A stretch of DNA of 64,000 nt from positions 48,943-112,942 of the forward strand of contig DAORKG010000007.1 in the NCBI GenBank assembly GCA_035439445.1. The letters run 5' to 3'. Under the pieces are notes generated by a model, which was not told the DNA's origin, ran no database searches, and saw nothing but the letters and a program-made list of their open reading frames with translations. Both the position numbers and the translations under genes were made by a program. Source of the DNA: UBA4416 sp035439445. Lineage in GTDB: Bacteria > Bacteroidota > Bacteroidia > B-17B0 > Aurantibacillaceae. Position 1 is the first letter of the stretch, and every line of letters begins with the position of its first letter. Shown one piece after another: positions 18,813-27,030 of the stretch.

Positions 18813-20768
18813 ATGAGCTCTCATAATCATGGCCATGCTAGTAAAGTTACACTTGCAGGCTTAATCGTAACTCTTGGAATTATTTATGGCGATATCGGTA
18901 CCTCTCCTCTTTATGTAATGAGCGCCATTGTTGGTAAAGGCGCTATTAATGCAGATATTGTAAAAGGAGGTATTTCTTGTATTTTCTGGACATTAACCTT
19001 ACAAACGACTATTAAGTATGTAATTTTAACACTAAGGGCAGATAATAAAGGTGAAGGTGGGATTTTCTCTTTATACACCTTAGTTAAACGTACCAAGTTT
19101 AAATGGTTAATTGTTCCTGCAATAATAGGAGGTAGCGCATTATTGGCTGATGGAATTATTACGCCGCCAATCTCTGTTTCTTCTGCTATAGAGGGATTAA
19201 AAGTGTATAATCCTGAATTAAATACAGTACCAATTGTAATTGGAATTTTATTTATCTTATTTTTTATACAACAATTCGGTACTAGTTTTATTGGTAAGTT
19301 TTTCGGACCATTAATGATGCTTTGGTTTTTAATGCTTGGTATATTAGGTGTTTATCAAATGACGAGTGATTGGAGTGTTTTGACCTCATTAAATCCTTAC
19401 TATGCGTATAATTTATTGCAAACTCACCCATCAGGATATTTGATATTAGGAGCTGTGTTTCTTTGTACAACAGGAGCAGAGGCCTTGTATTCAGATTTAG
19501 GACATTGTGGTAAACAAAACATTAGAATTTCGTGGCTTTTTGTTAAAACGACCTTAGTACTAAATTATTTCGGACAAGGTGCTTGGTTAATTGCTCATCA
19601 AGGACAGACCTTAGATTCGTTTAAGTCAAGTAATCCCTTTTATGCTATTATGCCGGAAGGCTTTTTACCATACGGAATTGTTATTGCAACAATAGCAGCA
19701 GTTATTGCTTCTCAAGCTTTAATTAGTGGTTCATTCAGTTTAATAAACGAAGCGATGCGATTAAATCTTTGGCCAAAAGCTAGGGTAAAATATCCATCCG
19801 AGATGAAAGGTCAATTGTATATCCCTTCTATAAATTGGCTTTTATTAGCAGGATGTATAGGTGTTGTTTTATATTTCAAAGAATCTATTAATATGGAGGC
19901 AGCATATGGTTTAGCAATTGTACTATGTATGTTAATGACAACTACTTTGTTAAACTTCTATATGCACATGAAGCGTTATAATCAGTTTTTCATATATTTT
20001 ATTATAACTGTTTATGTGATAATTGAATTATCTTTTATGGCTGCTAACCTAAGTAAATTTACTCATGGAGGTTGGATTACTTTATTGATTGCTTCCGCTT
20101 TAATGTCGGTAATGGCTGTTTGGTTTTTGGCTAAAAAAATCAGAAATCGATACACTGACTTAGTGAAATTAGCCGACCATCAACAAAAGTTAGTTGATTT
20201 AAGTGGTGATGAATCTATACCTAAATATGCAACTCACTTGGTTTACATGACAGGAGCAAATAATCCGGAGGAAATAGAATCTAAGGTAATTTATTCGATT
20301 CTGCAAAAACGACCAAAACGTGCAGATATTTATTGGTTTGTGCATGTGGATGTTATGGACGAACCTTACCGTATGGATTACAAAGTTACGCATGTAGCTG
20401 CTGATGATATAATCCGTGTGGATTTTAGATTAGGATTTAGAGTAGCCCCTCGTGTAAATCTTATGTTTAGAAAAGTTGTAGAGGATTTAGTGAAGAACAA
20501 AGAGGTAGATATCACAAGTCGTTATGAATCTCTAAACAAGAACAATATTATTGGCGATTTTAAATTTGTGGTAATTGAAAAATTCCTATCATATGAAAAC
20601 GAGTTACCTTTATTTGAGAAAATTATATTAAATGCCTACTTCATTTTAAAACGCTTCAGTTTAAGTGAAGCAAAGGCTTTTGGATTAGATAGTAGCTCTG
20701 TTAAGATTGAAAAATTCCCTATGATTATTAATCCTCCTAAGGACATTAATCTTCATAGAATTCAATAA
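18813..20768 (+). CDS. kup: KUP-family potassium uptake transporter
   Basis: 651 residues. The N-terminal signature LAGLIVTLGIIYGDIGTSPL is exact for KUP/HAK/KT transporters, followed by about 12 membrane helices to about residue 440 (GEGGIFSLY, STEALY-like GAEALYSDLGHCG) and a cytoplasmic C-terminal domain of about 200 residues. It imports potassium with protons. The gene stands alone and ends 2 bases from the stop of the convergent gene at 20771, so there is no room for a conventional terminator. Confidence 0.96.
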   Translation: MSSHNHGHASKVTLAGLIVTLGIIYGDIGTSPLYVMSAIVGKGAINADIVKGGISCIFWTLTLQTTIKYVILTLRADNKGEGGIFSLYTLVKRTKFKWLIVPAIIGGSALLADGIITPPISVSSAIEGLKVYNPELNTVPIVIGILFILFFIQQFGTSFIGKFFGPLMMLWFLMLGILGVYQMTSDWSVLTSLNPYYAYNLLQTHPSGYLILGAVFLCTTGAEALYSDLGHCGKQNIRISWLFVKTTLVLNYFGQGAWLIAHQGQTLDSFKSSNPFYAIMPEGFLPYGIVIATIAAVIASQALISGSFSLINEAMRLNLWPKARVKYPSEMKGQLYIPSINWLLLAGCIGVVLYFKESINMEAAYGLAIVLCMLMTTTLLNFYMHMKRYNQFFIYFIITVYVIIELSFMAANLSKFTHGGWITLLIASALMSVMAVWFLAKKIRNRYTDLVKLADHQQKLVDLSGDESIPKYATHLVYMTGANNPEEIESKVIYSILQKRPKRADIYWFVHVDVMDEPYRMDYKVTHVAADDIIRVDFRLGFRVAPRVNLMFRKVVEDLVKNKEVDITSRYESLNKNNIIGDFKFVVIEKFLSYENELPLFEKIILNAYFILKRFSLSEAKAFGLDSSSVKIEKFPMIINPPKDINLHRIQ

Positions 20769-20770
20769 TT

Positions 20771-21445
20771 TTAAAAAAAGTTTACCGCTAGGGTAATACT
20801 GTGTGTTACCTTTCGGTTATTATTAATTTCATTTTGAGATGTTGAACTAATGTTGTAACATATCTCAGGGGCAAAGTTTTTACCCTGAAATATATAGTTT
20901 ATACCATAACCAAAAAAGAATCCAAAAGATAACTCATTTTCAAATCCCTTTTGAATATATCCTTTATCGTATTTTTTTAAATTTATTTTTGGACCAATTA
21001 ATAAGTATGGCTGCTTACTGGTTAAATAACAAGTCATGTTTCTGGCCATATAAATAATTCCATTTTCATTTGGTTTTGTCAGTGAAACAATAAACCCGTG
21101 AGATATATTGAAATCAAATGATGTTGCAAATACACATGGAGATTGTTTTATACAGGAATTTGAAAACACGCCTTCAATTTTCGGTTTAAAAATGATAGCA
21201 TCGTTTAATGGCATCCACATAAACATACCGATTCCAAAACCATATTGGGTTTCAGTGATTTTATGTTTTTTGTTTACGAAATTAAAATTGGAATTATAGT
21301 CTGATGATGATGTGGAGTTGAAACACATGCCTGAGTAGGTAGAATGTGTAAATCCAAAGCTTGGCTCCGGATACAAATCCGAATCATCCTGAGCAAATAG
21401 TTTGCCCGTTATACAAACAGGAATAATATATTTTTGAAGCTTCAT
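20771..21445 (-). CDS. Probable outer-membrane beta-barrel protein, unknown function
   Basis: 224 residues. The short N terminus KLQKYIIPVCITGKLFAQDD looks like a signal peptide, though weakly hydrophobic. The rest alternates polar and hydrophobic residues (FGIGMFMWMPL, HGFIVSL, ELSFGFFFGYGINYIF) and ends in VNFF, as barrel proteins often do. The pattern resembles PorT-like small barrels of this phylum, but I cannot assign a named family. Its 3' end nearly touches kup. Confidence 0.6.
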   Translation of the reverse strand: MKLQKYIIPVCITGKLFAQDDSDLYPEPSFGFTHSTYSGMCFNSTSSSDYNSNFNFVNKKHKITETQYGFGIGMFMWMPLNDAIIFKPKIEGVFSNSCIKQSPCVFATSFDFNISHGFIVSLTKPNENGIIYMARNMTCYLTSKQPYLLIGPKINLKKYDKGYIQKGFENELSFGFFFGYGINYIFQGKNFAPEICYNISSTSQNEINNNRKVTHSITLAVNFF

Positions 21446-21486
21446 CTACGTCCATAACGTAGATGTTAAAAAAAGTTACAGAATAA

Positions 21487-21831
21487 TTATTGTTTAATTA
21501 GTTCTTCCCAGAACTCTGCGCCACGACGCGTGTGAGGAATAACAATGGTTCCACCTACAATATTTGCTACAGCAAAAATTTCGTAAATCTCTTCGGTAGT
21601 GCAACCTTGTTGGTAACATTTTTCTAAATGGTATTTAATACAGTCATCACAACGCAAAACCATGCTAGCTACTAAGCCAAGCATTTCTTTTGTTTTAACA
21701 TTTAATGCGCCATCTGAATACGTTTGTGTATCTAAGTTAAATAAACGTTTAATTACTAAGTTGTCTTTTCCTAAAATGACTTCATTCATTTTAGCACGAT
21801 AGTCGTTGAATTCTTTAACTTGATTTGACAT
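21487..21831 (-). CDS. Carboxymuconolactone decarboxylase/AhpD-like protein
   Basis: 114 residues. The motif LRCDDCIKYHLEKCYQQGCT carries the CxxC redox pair and following His typical of the AhpD-like subgroup (ExxxxxxCxxCxxxH), which relays electrons to peroxiredoxins; other members act in ring-cleavage pathways. The helix TKEMLGLVASMVLR precedes it. The start is one base beyond the tatC stop, so it is co-transcribed with tatC. No peroxiredoxin gene is nearby, so the redox role is inferred from the motif only. Confidence 0.85.
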   Translation of the reverse strand: MSNQVKEFNDYRAKMNEVILGKDNLVIKRLFNLDTQTYSDGALNVKTKEMLGLVASMVLRCDDCIKYHLEKCYQQGCTTEEIYEIFAVANIVGGTIVIPHTRRGAEFWEELIKQ

Positions 21832-21832
21832 A

Positions 21833-22663
21833 TTAAGCTATTTGATTTTTCTTAACAACATAAGCACTCACAAAAATACTTACTTCGTATAATAAATACA
21901 TAGGAATTGCCACTACCATTTGTGAAGTAACATCAGGAGATGGAGTAATAATTGCCGCAGCAATTAATATAATAACCACTGCGTACTTGCGGTAATTACG
22001 CATAAATGTTGGCGTTAAAAGCCCTAATTTGGATAAGAAATAAACTAAAATAGGAAGCTCAAACACTAATCCTGAAACCAATACCATTGTCGAGATAAGT
22101 GAGATGTAATCATCTAATGTATTATTGGTTTGAACGATGCCGCTATCAGATAATTGATAATTGATTAAGAAATTGTAAGACATTGGGAATAGTAGAAAGT
22201 ACCCAAAGAAAATTCCGATTAAAAATAAAATAGAAGCAACTATCACAAACCATTTTGCCGGCTTAGACTCTGTAGATTTTAATGCTGGTTTAATGAATTT
22301 CCATAACTCATATAATACATAAGGGAATGCGCAAATAATACCTCCCAGCAAAGCAATCCACATATGTGTGAAAAATTGTTCGGATGCGGATAATGTTTGA
22401 AGATGAGGATTTTTAACGGTCATACACATTACATCGCCAGCCCCAATTTTATAACCCAATGAACATAAAGCCCTGTATGAAATAAAGTCTTGCTTTAATG
22501 GACCAAAAATAACTGTGTCAAATAAAAAATTATTGAAACAAAACAATGTCACTGCAAAAAGGAAAATTGCAATTGCACTTCTCACTAAATGCCATCTTAA
22601 TGCATCTAAGTGTTGCATAAACGACATTTGTGCCGACATTTCTTCTGGTTGATTATCTGCCAT
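21833..22663 (-). CDS. tatC: Sec-independent protein translocase TatC
   Basis: 276 residues from the ATG at 22663; a TTG at 22675 would add four residues. TatC recognises twin-arginine signal peptides in the inner membrane. It shows the N-terminal MQHLDALRWHLVRS (the family HLEELRxRL block), six membrane segments, the periplasmic loop with FFTHMWIALLGGIICAFPYVLYELWKF and the C-terminal PSPDVTSQMVVAIPMYLLYEVSI block. No tatA/B gene is in the window. The gene follows the broken phosphatase gene and is followed by the AhpD-like gene. Confidence 0.96.
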   Translation of the reverse strand: MADNQPEEMSAQMSFMQHLDALRWHLVRSAIAIFLFAVTLFCFNNFLFDTVIFGPLKQDFISYRALCSLGYKIGAGDVMCMTVKNPHLQTLSASEQFFTHMWIALLGGIICAFPYVLYELWKFIKPALKSTESKPAKWFVIVASILFLIGIFFGYFLLFPMSYNFLINYQLSDSGIVQTNNTLDDYISLISTMVLVSGLVFELPILVYFLSKLGLLTPTFMRNYRKYAVVIILIAAAIITPSPDVTSQMVVAIPMYLLYEVSIFVSAYVVKKNQIA

Positions 22664-22738
22664 AATAGGTGGCAAATTTAAGCATTATTATTGATGAGTT
22701 TTTAAAAAATTATAGCTGCTAAAAAGGCTGGTTTATCC

Positions 22739-23684
22739 TTAAATTCTGATACCAACTATCAAAATATCATCTACCTGATCTAAATTACCTTGCCAATCTG
22801 AAATGGTTTTATCAAGAATTGATAATTGCTCATCGACAGCTAGTTTAGCTATAGAACTTAACAGTTCTTGCAGTTGTTTGTATTTGAATTTTTTACCTTT
22901 TGGTCCCCCAAACTGGTCAGCATAACCATCAGAGAATAGATAAATCATTTCACCTTTTTCTACGCTTACTGTTTTTAGTGTAAAGGGAGCTACTTCTTCT
23001 TTAAATTTGCCTATGGGTTGTTTGTCTGCACTTATTTGCGATAGTTTCCAGGGTTCTTCCCATAAATCTGTCTTAATTGTTGGCGGACTTACAATCCATA
23101 TTGGATTATTAGCAGCTGCAATATGCAATTTCATAGAGTCTTTATCAAAAATGCATAAAACACCATCCATACCATCATTCACTTCGTAATCACTTTTCGA
23201 AAAGGTTTCTTGCATTAACTCATTAACTTTATCAAAAATTAATGCAGGATCAACTAATTTAAACTCTTTAATGGCTCTGCTTAAGGCATTGCAAGCAACA
23301 ATGCTAACCATAGCCCCAGGAACACCATGGCCTGTACAATCGCAAACCGCTAAAACCGGTTTATTGTTAATGTTTTATGTCCAGTAAAAATCGCCTGCAA
23401 CTACGTCTTTAGGTTTATATAGAACAAAATTTTCAGGAAATAACTGATTCATTGATTTTGCAGAAGGCAACATACTTCCCTGAATATATTTAGCGTAATG
23501 AATGGAATCCATGACGTCTTTATTTTTTTATTTCAATAATTTCTTTTTGAGCCTCAACCTCTATTTTTTGTTTTTGAATGAGGGCAAATAGTTTTTTTGT
23601 TTTACTGTTGTAGTAGAACAGAAATATGAATGCTATAACTACAATTATTAAACCTGCAATTAACATTAAGGCTAAAATAGTCAT
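22739..23684 (-). pseudogene. Broken SpoIIE/RsbU-family serine phosphatase gene
   Basis: Three pieces of one gene are in line. From ATG 23684 a 54-residue frame encodes a membrane helix and coiled-coil (...KIEVEAQKEIIEIK) and stops at 23520-23522. The expected continuation NKDVMDSIHYAKYIQGSMLPS is in another frame, reached if the run of seven A (coding strand, 23523-23529) were six. That frame runs through GDFYW and hits TAA at 23375-23377, then continues in the same frame with AVCDCTGHGVPGA, AAANNP, SDGYADQFGG and DDILIVGI to 22739. These are the PP2C/SpoIIE metal-binding motifs. Two lesions in a 315-residue gene argue for decay; it begins 20 bases after hisIE. Confidence 0.85.
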
Positions 23685-23703
23685 TTATTTGATAATTGTT
23701 GCC

Positions 23704-24294
23704 TTAGTGTCTGCTTTTTAAAACATGAATAATGTCGCTTAATGTAAAGTTTTTTGCTTGTAACAGGATTAGGTAATGAAATAGTAAGTCCGCAGCTTCT
23801 CCTTTAAATAAATCGTCATTGTTATCTTTAGCTTCAATAACTACTTCTACAGCTTCTTCACCTACTTTTTGAGCTATTTTATTAATGCCCTTAACAAATA
23901 GAGATGCGGTGTATGATTTATCTGTTGGATTGTTTTTTCTGTCTCGGATGATAGTTTCTAATTCTGTTAAGAAATTAGTAGACACATTTTTTTCGTTAAA
24001 ACAAGTATCAGCCCCAGTATGACAGGTTGGTCCCAAAGGTGTTGCTTTAATCAATATGGTATCATTATCACAGTCTATGAGTAAAGAATTTACATTCAGA
24101 AAATTCCCACTTTCTTCACCCTTAGTCCATAATCTGTTTTTTGAGCGAGAAAAAAATGTAACGTGTTTTTCTTGTTGTGTTTTATCAAAGGCTTCTTGAT
24201 TCATATAGCCAAGCATTAATACCACATTGGTAATATTATCTTGAACAATAACCGGAATTAATCCGTCTGATGATTTTGTAAAGTCTGGATTCAT
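23704..24294 (-). CDS. hisIE: Bifunctional phosphoribosyl-AMP cyclohydrolase / phosphoribosyl-ATP pyrophosphatase
   Basis: 196 residues. The N-terminal HisI half (about 1-100) has LMLGYMNQEAFDKT, LWTKGEESGNFLNV and the metal-binding DCDNDTILIKATPLGPTCHTGADTCF. The C-terminal HisE half (about 105-196) has the MazG-like GEEAVEVVIEAK helix and GEAADLLFHYLILL. Together they catalyse steps 2 and 3 of histidine synthesis. Its ATG overlaps the hisF TGA (ATGA), implying translational coupling. It is the last intact gene of the his operon. Confidence 0.97.
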   Translation of the reverse strand: MNPDFTKSSDGLIPVIVQDNITNVVLMLGYMNQEAFDKTQQEKHVTFFSRSKNRLWTKGEESGNFLNVNSLLIDCDNDTILIKATPLGPTCHTGADTCFNEKNVSTNFLTELETIIRDRKNNPTDKSYTASLFVKGINKIAQKVGEEAVEVVIEAKDNNDDLFKGEAADLLFHYLILLQAKNFTLSDIIHVLKSRH

Positions 24295-25046
24295 AATCTA
24301 ATTTCTATATTATTTTCTTTTAAATATGTTTTTAGTTGAGGTATACCTATTTCTTTATAGTGAAATACACTGGCAGCTAATGCTGCATCTGCTTTACCAT
24401 TTTTAAATACGTCTTTAAAGTGTTCCATCGAGCCTGCACCACCACTTGCAATAACCGGCACATTAACTGCTTCAGAAATTTGTTTGGTAATATCTAAGGC
24501 AAAGCCATCTTTGGTTCCATCATTATTCATAGAGGTTAGCAATATTTCCCCTGCACCTAGTTCAACAGCTTGCTTTGCCCAATCAATTGTTTTTAAATCT
24601 GTTTTTACTCTACCTCCATTTAAATAAACATACCAATCATTGTTTTCAAATTTTGTGTCAATGGCTAAAACAACACACTGGCTTCCAAATTGATTGGCTA
24701 GTTCTTTTATTAGTTGAGGGTTTTTTACAGCTGAGGTATTGACTGAAATTTTGTCTGCGCCTGAGTTTAATAAGATTGATACGTCTTCAACGGAACTGAT
24801 TCCTCCACCAACTGTAAATGGAATATTGATATGTTTAGCAATTCTGCTTACCAATTCTGAAAGAGTTTTACGTTTTTCGTTTGTTGCTGTAATGTCTAAA
24901 AATACTAATTCATCGGCACCTTGTTTTGCATATTCAATAGCTAATTCCACGGGGTCACCAGCATCTTTGATATTCTCAAAGTTGATGCCTTTTACGGTTC
25001 GCCCGTCTTTGATATCTAAGCAAGGAATAATTCTCTTTGTTATCAT
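24291..25046 (-). CDS. hisF: Imidazole glycerol phosphate synthase, cyclase subunit
   Basis: 251 residues, (beta/alpha)8 barrel. It uses ammonia from HisH to make IGP and AICAR from PRFAR. KRIIPCLDIKDGRTVKGINF carries the first catalytic Asp, the second is in VLAIDTK, and the phosphate loops FTVGGGI and PVIASGGAGS are intact. It is separated from hisA by a four-helix-bundle gene, an unusual insertion, and overlaps hisIE by four bases. Confidence 0.98.
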   Translation of the reverse strand: MITKRIIPCLDIKDGRTVKGINFENIKDAGDPVELAIEYAKQGADELVFLDITATNEKRKTLSELVSRIAKHINIPFTVGGGISSVEDVSILLNSGADKISVNTSAVKNPQLIKELANQFGSQCVVLAIDTKFENNDWYVYLNGGRVKTDLKTIDWAKQAVELGAGEILLTSMNNDGTKDGFALDITKQISEAVNVPVIASGGAGSMEHFKDVFKNGKADAALAASVFHYKEIGIPQLKTYLKENNIEIRL

Positions 25047-25056
25047 ACTTATTTTG

Positions 25057-25092
25057 GATTTGCGAGTGACGAATTACGATTTTTGATTTGCA
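25057..25092. repeat. Short dispersed repeat copy 1 (CGAGTGACGA family)
   Basis: Between hisF and the four-helix-bundle gene the plus strand reads TGCGAGTGACGAATTACGAT, overlapping the 3' end of the latter. The core CGAGTGACGA with flanking TTTCGAT-like units recurs at 26223-26260 inside hisA, so both look like one repeat family. Confidence 0.65.
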
Positions 25093-25439
25093 TTGTTTCG
25101 AGCGGTTTTTAATGATGCGACAATTATTGAAAGAATTTCATTCGCTTCTTTATGAATAACTTCTAATTCAGTTTTATGTTCAGGAAGTAACTCCATGAAA
25201 ATTTCTAAGAAATACATAGTTTCATCACATTCCTCTTCAACAATTTTTAGTTTATTTATGAAGTCAGGTGTTGATTTTGCTCTAGATACCGCTCTATAAT
25301 TTGCCCCCACAGACGCACTACATCTACTTATTTGATTGACTAATGCAAAGTAAGGTTGTTTATTGGGAGTTTTCTCAATAAATTTTAGTACAGTAATAGC
25401 AAATTCCTTTGTCCTTATTTTCAAGTCTTGTGGTTTCAT
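25074..25439 (-). CDS. Four-helix-bundle protein (S23/rRNA intervening-sequence type)
   Basis: 121 residues from the ATG at 25439; an in-frame TTG at 25460 is less likely. The pattern KIRTKEFAITVLKFIEK, NQISRCSASVGANYRAVSRAKS, DFINKLKIVEEECDETMYFLEIF matches the family of small four-helix bundles first seen as ORFs in 23S rRNA intervening sequences. Their role is not established; they also occur as orphan genes inserted into operons. It sits between hisA and hisF on the same strand and its C-terminal codons fall in the repeat at 25057-25092. The family call is firm; any role in histidine synthesis is not suggested. Confidence 0.9.
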   Translation of the reverse strand: MKPQDLKIRTKEFAITVLKFIEKTPNKQPYFALVNQISRCSASVGANYRAVSRAKSTPDFINKLKIVEEECDETMYFLEIFMELLPEHKTELEVIHKEANEILSIIVASLKTARNNANQKS

Positions 25440-25483
25440 TTTAATTTTTTTATAACCCAAATCTAATTAAGCATTTGATGTTC

Positions 25484-26287
25484 TTAAATCGTATTTCCTA
25501 GTTCGTCAATCCTACTTCGTAACTCGTTCATTGTAATTCTTCCTTCATATATTGCTTTTCCAACAATTGCTCCTGCACAACCAATTTTCTTTAACTCCTC
25601 TAAATCACTTAATTGAGAGACACCACCACTGGCCGTTAAATTTAGTTGAGGAAATTTAGCAAGCATGTTTTTATATAAATCAATGGATGGTCCTTGCAAC
25701 AAACCATCTTTCGAAATATCTGTACAAAATACCTCTTTAATTCCTTCTTTTAAATTTTTCTCAATGAAATCATAGATTGAAACATTGGTTGTTTCTAGCC
25801 AACCACCAATGGCTATTTTTTCATTTTTGACATCGGCACCTAAAAATATTTTTTCAGCGCCATATTTTTTTATCCAGAAAAAAAATAGTTCTTTATTTTT
25901 AACTGCTATACTTCCAATGGTTGCTAAATCAGCGCCATAATTAAATACTGTTTCAATGTCGTCATCTGTTTTAATGCCGCCACCAAAGTCAATGGATAGT
26001 TTTGTTTTGCTGGCGATTTTTTCTAGTACTTTGTAGTTTACTACTTTACCAAGTTTAGCTCCATCTAAATCAACCAAGTGTAAACGAGTAATCCCAATGC
26101 TTTCAAACTCTTGCGCAATTTCTAATGGATTTTCATTATAAATTGTTTTTTGAGAATAATCACCTTGCGTTAATCGCACACATTTGCCATCTATGATATC
26201 TATTGCTGGAATAATTTCAAATTGACGATTTTCGAGTGACGATTTTCGATTTTCGAGTTCAGAATTATCCATATTTTTAATACTCAT
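25484..26287 (-). CDS. hisA: ProFAR isomerase with repeat-derived N-terminal extension
   Basis: 267 residues. HisA opens the ribose ring of ProFAR to PRFAR. The core starts at EIIPAIDIIDGKCVRLTQGDY (residue 24 on; catalytic Asp in PAIDIIDG), with HLVDLDGA, FGGGIKT, a second catalytic Asp in TDISKDG, and ASGGVS. Family members begin within a residue or two of this block, so about 22 extra residues precede it. Residues 10-21 (ELENRKSSLENR) are encoded by the short repeat at 26223-26260. A second Met at residue 6 (26272) is the only other ATG before the core, so the repeat is translated from either start. Confidence 0.95.
   Translation of the reverse strand: MSIKNMDNSELENRKSSLENRQFEIIPAIDIIDGKCVRLTQGDYSQKTIYNENPLEIAQEFESIGITRLHLVDLDGAKLGKVVNYKVLEKIASKTKLSIDFGGGIKTDDDIETVFNYGADLATIGSIAVKNKELFFFWIKKYGAEKIFLGADVKNEKIAIGGWLETTNVSIYDFIEKNLKEGIKEVFCTDISKDGLLQGPSIDLYKNMLAKFPQLNLTASGGVSQLSDLEELKKIGCAGAIVGKAIYEGRITMNELRSRIDELGNTI
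26223..26260. repeat. Short dispersed repeat copy 2, inside the hisA coding start
   Basis: On the coding strand the region is built from near-repeated units CTCGAAAATCG and AAAATCGTCACTCGAAAATCGT. It shares the TCGTCACTCG core with the copy at 25057-25092. It is translated as part of HisA residues 10-21. Confidence 0.7.
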
Positions 26288-26368
26288 ATTTTTTTAATTT
26301 ATTTATCTGCTTTTTGTAATTAGTTCAGCTCTGTTAAATCTTTGTTCTCGAATCGTGTTTCGTAACTC

Positions 26369-26986
26369 TTACTTCGCACTTCGGATAAAGTTTTCTAATA
26401 ACTGTTGTCCTGCATCACTTGATTTTTCTGGATGAAATTGAGCAGCATAAAAATTGTCTTTTTGTAATGATGAGCTGTATTCTATTCCGTAATTTGTTTT
26501 AGCGATAGTGTATTCACTTAGTTCTGCATAATAGCTGTTTACAAAATACATGTATTCATTTTCCTTAATGCCTTTATATAGATTTGTTTTTAAATCATAA
26601 ATAGTATTCCAGCCTATTTGAGGAACTTTTACATCCCCCGCCCTTTGGGCACCCCCTTCAAAGGGGGAAAGGAACCGCTTTACCTTATTATCAAAAATCC
26701 CTAAGCAGTTCGTATTTCCTTCCTCTGAATATTGACACATTAGTTGCATGCCCAAACAAATCCCTAATACAGGTTGTTTTAAATTAACAATTACTTCATC
26801 TAATTTTTTCTCGTTTAAATATTTCATTGCTGAACTTGCCTCTCCCACACCAGGAAAAATAACTTTATCAGATGATGTTAAAACTTCTTTATCATCTGTT
26901 ACAGTAGCGCTAATTCCTATTCGCTCTAAAGCAAATAAAACAGATTGTACATTTCCTGCGTTATATTTTATGATTGATACTTTCAT
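26369..26986 (-). CDS. hisH: Imidazole glycerol phosphate synthase, glutaminase subunit, with in-frame palindromic insert
   Basis: 205 residues. HisH releases ammonia from glutamine for HisF. The triad is visible: Cys77 in LGICLGMQLM, His185 and Glu187 in QFHPEKS. Between KVKRF and KVPQIGWN, where the family normally has a very short stretch, residues 106-118 read LSPFEGGAQRAGD. This is the translation of two adjacent hairpins at 26640-26667 (see that entry). The rest of the protein is ordinary, so the insert appears tolerated in a surface loop. hisH lies between hisB and hisA. Confidence 0.96.
   Translation of the reverse strand: MKVSIIKYNAGNVQSVLFALERIGISATVTDDKEVLTSSDKVIFPGVGEASSAMKYLNEKKLDEVIVNLKQPVLGICLGMQLMCQYSEEGNTNCLGIFDNKVKRFLSPFEGGAQRAGDVKVPQIGWNTIYDLKTNLYKGIKENEYMYFVNSYYAELSEYTIAKTNYGIEYSSSLQKDNFYAAQFHPEKSSDAGQQLLENFIRSAK
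26640..26667. repeat. Two-hairpin palindromic element read in frame within hisH
   Basis: GCCCTTTGGGC (26640-26650) is a 4-bp stem with a TTT loop. It is followed at once by CCCCCTTCAAAGGGGG (26652-26667), a 7-bp stem with a 2-base loop. The very GC-rich patch stands out against the AT-rich gene. Its length keeps the hisH frame open. Confidence 0.85.
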
Positions 26987-26993
26987 TTAGTTT

Positions 26994-27018
26994 GTTCTCG
27001 ACTTCGCTCGAACTGACA
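26994..27018. repeat. Short palindromic repeat between hisB and hisH
   Basis: GTTCTCGACTTCGCTCGAAC followed by TGACA. The TCGA units can pair around a CTTCGC loop. Sequences of this form recur widely in Bacteroidota genomes from memory; only one copy is seen here. Confidence 0.55.
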
Positions 27019-27030
27019 CGTTTTTTGTTA

